Assembly: GCF_902464545.1 (NCBI RefSeq)
Contig: NZ_CABQJR010000011.1
Span: forward strand, 1-64,000
Length of the DNA: 64,000 nt
Direction: 5' to 3'
From: an uncultured Senegalimassilia sp.
Lineage (GTDB): Bacteria; Actinomycetota; Coriobacteriia; Coriobacteriales; Eggerthellaceae
Positions within the stretch are counted from its first letter, which is position 1. Each line of letters opens with the position of its first letter. The notes under the pieces are model-generated. The model had not been told where the DNA came from, made no database searches, and worked only from the letters and a program-made list of their open reading frames with translations. The translations under genes were made by a program, and so were the position numbers. Positions 61,804 to 64,000 of this stretch are shown piece after piece.

Positions 61804-63189
61804 ATGGGCCAGGTTTCATTCGGCACCGTATTGCGCGAAGCGCGTGAGCGGAAGGGCTACGACGTGCAGTCGGCCGCTCGTCGGCTGCGCATCCGCCCCG
61901 ACATCCTCCGCGCCCTCGAGAATAATGATTTTTCCCGTTTGCCTGCGCGAGGCTATACGCGCAACATGGTGAACGCATATGCGAAGCTGGTCGGTCTCAA
62001 CCCTGCCGACATCACGCGTATGTATCTCGATGATGCATACGCCTACCAGGTTGGACGCACCCGTGGCGAATCCGATTCGCCTGCGCATGTTTCGGGTCGT
62101 AGGTCGGTGTCGCGCGGCGACGGGCGTCATGATGGTCGTGGGCAAGGTTCGCAGCGCTCATCGCGCTACAGTGAAGACCGCTCCGGCGATGGTCGTCGTT
62201 CGCAGCGTACCCAGCGAGGTCAGCGCCAGGGCACCCAACGCATGCCGCGTCGTGAGCAGCAGCCGCAACGAGAATATCGCGAGTTGCTTGCTTCGCGAGC
62301 GGCACGCGCCGAGAACGAAAGCCGTCGCTCCAACCATTTCGGCGGCGCTGTCACCACGCAGTTCACCAATTTCTATTCCGGTTCGCAGAACAATGCGGGT
62401 CGCGGGATGCAAGCGCGATTGCCCTATGTCGCGGTCATCGTGGTCATCTTGCTGCTGCTCGTCATCATCGTGGCGCTTGCATTTGGAAACCGCGGTGCGG
62501 CCTCCACGCAAGACGTGGCGAAGGTCCCCATTACCGGCGTCACCGACACCTCGGCGGATGGCAGCGGCGTCACCCAGGAGAACCCAAACAACAGCAACAG
62601 CGGCAACAACAGCAACGATTCGGAATCCAAGGCATCTTCAACGGAAACCGTGCCTACAAGCGTAAAGGTGGAGTACAAGTTGGCCAAGGGCCAGCAAGCT
62701 TACGTCGTCATCACGGAGGATGGACAGGCGACCGAGCAGATGCTCACCGGACCGGTAGATACAACGGTCGACGTCTCTGGCACCTGGAGCTTGGCTACCT
62801 GGGTCTCGTCCGGCTTTACCGTCACCATGGACGGCAAAGAGGTTGAATTCACCAGCGATGCGACCACGGGCATGCCCACGGCCACGGTGAACTTCAAGGA
62901 TTACCTTGCCTCTTGGGCGAAAGACCATCCTGACGTGAAGGTCGAGGGGCTTGATAGCTCCAGCACCTCCTCGAGCAACACTGGGTCTACCTCGTCCACT
63001 ACGAACTCGGCATCAAGCGGTCTCTCGTCGCAGTCGGCTACCGGCACCGGTTCGTCGGTCGGTTCTTCGACGTCATCGACGGGAACCGGGTCGGCCAGCA
63101 CCTCCGGCACCGGTTCTACCACAACGAGCGGCACCGGATCCGGCACAACGGGAACCCAGTACTCGTCATCAACGTATTCGTCTTACTAG
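61804..63189 (+). CDS. RodZ-like membrane protein (HTH-25, TM, DUF4115)
   Basis: A 461-residue protein. The N-terminal HTH (about residues 5-75: F-G-T-V-L-R-E-A-R-E-R-K-G and R-P-D-I-L-R-A-L-E-N) is typical of RodZ, which links MreB to the membrane in rods. A basic linker (about 85-180) and one membrane helix (about 205-225) lead to an external domain resembling DUF4115 (about 265-380). A low-complexity Ser/Thr/Gly tail (about 382-461) closes the protein. No mreB is in the window, so the partner is unknown. TAAGGAGAAGG precedes the ATG. It follows ftsK by nine bases, tying it to division or shape. Confidence 0.88.
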   Translation: MGQVSFGTVLREARERKGYDVQSAARRLRIRPDILRALENNDFSRLPARGYTRNMVNAYAKLVGLNPADITRMYLDDAYAYQVGRTRGESDSPAHVSGRRSVSRGDGRHDGRGQGSQRSSRYSEDRSGDGRRSQRTQRGQRQGTQRMPRREQQPQREYRELLASRAARAENESRRSNHFGGAVTTQFTNFYSGSQNNAGRGMQARLPYVAVIVVILLLLVIIVALAFGNRGAASTQDVAKVPITGVTDTSADGSGVTQENPNNSNSGNNSNDSESKASSTETVPTSVKVEYKLAKGQQAYVVITEDGQATEQMLTGPVDTTVDVSGTWSLATWVSSGFTVTMDGKEVEFTSDATTGMPTATVNFKDYLASWAKDHPDVKVEGLDSSSTSSSNTGSTSSTTNSASSGLSSQSATGTGSSVGSSTSSTGTGSASTSGTGSTTTSGTGSGTTGTQYSSSTYSSY

Positions 63190-63205
63190 TTGAAAGGCAA
63201 ACATC

Positions 63206-63703
63206 ATGGCCAAGGAATCTAGCTTCGATGTAGTGTCCACCGTCGATATGCAGGAAATCGACAATGCATATCAGCAAGCGAAGAAGGAGCTGACGCAGCG
63301 CTACGACCTGAAAGGCTCCGGCGCCGAGCTGTCGCTCGACAAGCAGAAGAAGACCATCACGGTGGCGGCTCCTGCCGATTTCGTGGCTCGCCAGGTGATC
63401 GATATCATGGGCAGCAAGCTCATCAAGCGAGGCATCGATCTGGCCGCCGTCAAATGGGGCGACCCTCAAGCGGCTACCGGTCAAAGCGTGCGTCAGACGG
63501 CAACCATCGTTGAAGGCATCGACAAGGAAACGGCCGGCAAGATCAACAAGGATATCAAGGCGCAAAAGCTCAAGGTGAAGGTCACCATCGAAGGCGATAA
63601 GCTGCGTGTCTCCTCCGCTTCCCGCGATACGCTTCAAGAGGTTATCGCATTCTTGAAGGGCCAGGATTACGGCCAGCCGCTCCAGTACGTTAACTATCGC
63701 TAA
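63206..63703 (+). CDS. YajQ-family nucleotide-binding protein
   Basis: A 165-residue protein of the YajQ/DUF520 family with two ferredoxin-like halves. Seen: S-F-D-V-V-S at the start, the Q-R-Y-D-L-K-G-S block (about residues 31-38), and K-I-N-K-D-I-K in the second half. Family members have been reported to bind nucleotides including c-di-GMP. The physiological role in this class is unknown. It is 16 bases after the RodZ-like gene and eight before rimO, so it is cotranscribed. Confidence 0.93.
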   Translation: MAKESSFDVVSTVDMQEIDNAYQQAKKELTQRYDLKGSGAELSLDKQKKTITVAAPADFVARQVIDIMGSKLIKRGIDLAAVKWGDPQAATGQSVRQTATIVEGIDKETAGKINKDIKAQKLKVKVTIEGDKLRVSSASRDTLQEVIAFLKGQDYGQPLQYVNYR

Positions 63704-63711
63704 GGATTTCC

Positions 63712-64000
63712 GTGGAAACCGAAAACGTGTTTGAAATCGAGAGCCCTCGCGTCGCATTCGTCACCATGGGCTGCGCGAAAAACGAGGTAGATACCCAGCG
63801 CATGCAATCGCAGCTCAGCCGTCGCGGCTTCGTGATCGAGCAAGATCCTGTAGCCGCCGACGCCGTGGTGGTGAACACCTGCTCGTTCATCCAAAGCGCC
63901 ACCGAGGAAAGCCTTGAAGCCATCTTCGAGGTTGCGGGCATGCCCAACGTGGCTGCGGGCGCTGCGCTCATCGTCGCCGGCTGCATGCCCGCTCGTTACG
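63712..64000 (+). CDS. rimO: ribosomal protein S12 methylthiotransferase RimO, 5' part (runs off the window)
   Basis: The first 96 residues of a radical SAM methylthiotransferase. The N-terminal UPF0004 domain shows T-M-G-C-A-K-N-E-V-D-T-Q, N-T-C-S-F-I and A-G-C-M, the three cysteines of the auxiliary cluster. The G-C-A-K-N-x-V-D pattern marks RimO rather than MiaB or MtaB. Start is GTG 63712 with AAGGA. RimO modifies an aspartate of S12. The radical SAM core lies outside the window. Confidence 0.92.
   Translation, partial: METENVFEIESPRVAFVTMGCAKNEVDTQRMQSQLSRRGFVIEQDPVAADAVVVNTCSFIQSATEESLEAIFEVAGMPNVAAGAALIVAGCMPARY

Overview
The window is high-GC, densely packed bacterial DNA. The gene content points to an anaerobic actinobacterium of the class Coriobacteriia, most likely Eggerthellaceae. 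The evidence is an actinobacterial-type integration host factor upstream of gmk-rpoZ, a full selenocysteine system, a formate/nitrite channel, PyrR-controlled pyrimidine genes, and many extended -10 promoters with weak or absent -35 boxes. This is inference from content: no rRNA gene or species marker is present.

Left edge (1-3.1 kb): the first 44 bases are the start of an IS110-family transposase on the minus strand. A membrane DUF4352-type protein, a small helix-turn-helix regulator and a membrane-anchored Ser/Thr protein kinase follow. The kinase gene carries a one-base frameshift at a CCC run (2259-2261).

Selenium island (3.2-15.1 kb): tRNA-Sec (anticodon TCA), selB and selA (convergent with the tRNA), a FocA-type channel, a double-cubane/2-hydroxyacyl-CoA-dehydratase-like protein, YedF, a small Se/S-carrier-like protein, selD, the ATPase activator of the double-cubane protein, a class V aminotransferase/cysteine-desulfurase-like enzyme and a GT4 glycosyltransferase. 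selD is itself a selenoprotein: an in-frame TGA (minus strand, 11476-11478) encodes Sec28, so an ordinary gene caller would truncate the gene. The set looks like an integrated system for mobilising, activating and inserting selenium. The glycosyltransferase is the least explained member.

Pyrimidine block (15.5-28.9 kb): pyrR-pyrB-pyrC and carA-carB each begin with a PyrR-binding RNA loop at the expected transcription start. pyrR also has a classical attenuator terminator; carA does not show one. Two tandem paralogous MFS exporters on the minus strand separate the two operons. pyrK-pyrD-pyrF follow with their own promoter and no PyrR loop. pyrE is not in the window.

Core block 1 (29-37.6 kb): mihF-gmk-rpoZ, a very long imperfect hairpin, thiI, competence genes comEA-comEC, holA, and rpsT with an unusual C-terminal extension. 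A small CxxCH lipoprotein lies behind a perfect inverted-repeat operator candidate.

Core block 2 (37.8-64 kb): lepA, a small membrane protein, dusB, hemW, hrcA-dnaJ with a degenerate CIRCE, rsmE-mtaB, phoH-ybeY-dgkA-era, a zinc-ribbon/PASTA protein, recO, a TSCPD-domain protein, rpsO, pnp, dapB, dapA, rnj, ftsK, a RodZ-like protein, yajQ and the 5' part of rimO. Almost everything here runs on the plus strand with short gaps or overlaps. No CRISPR array, prophage or rRNA operon was seen.
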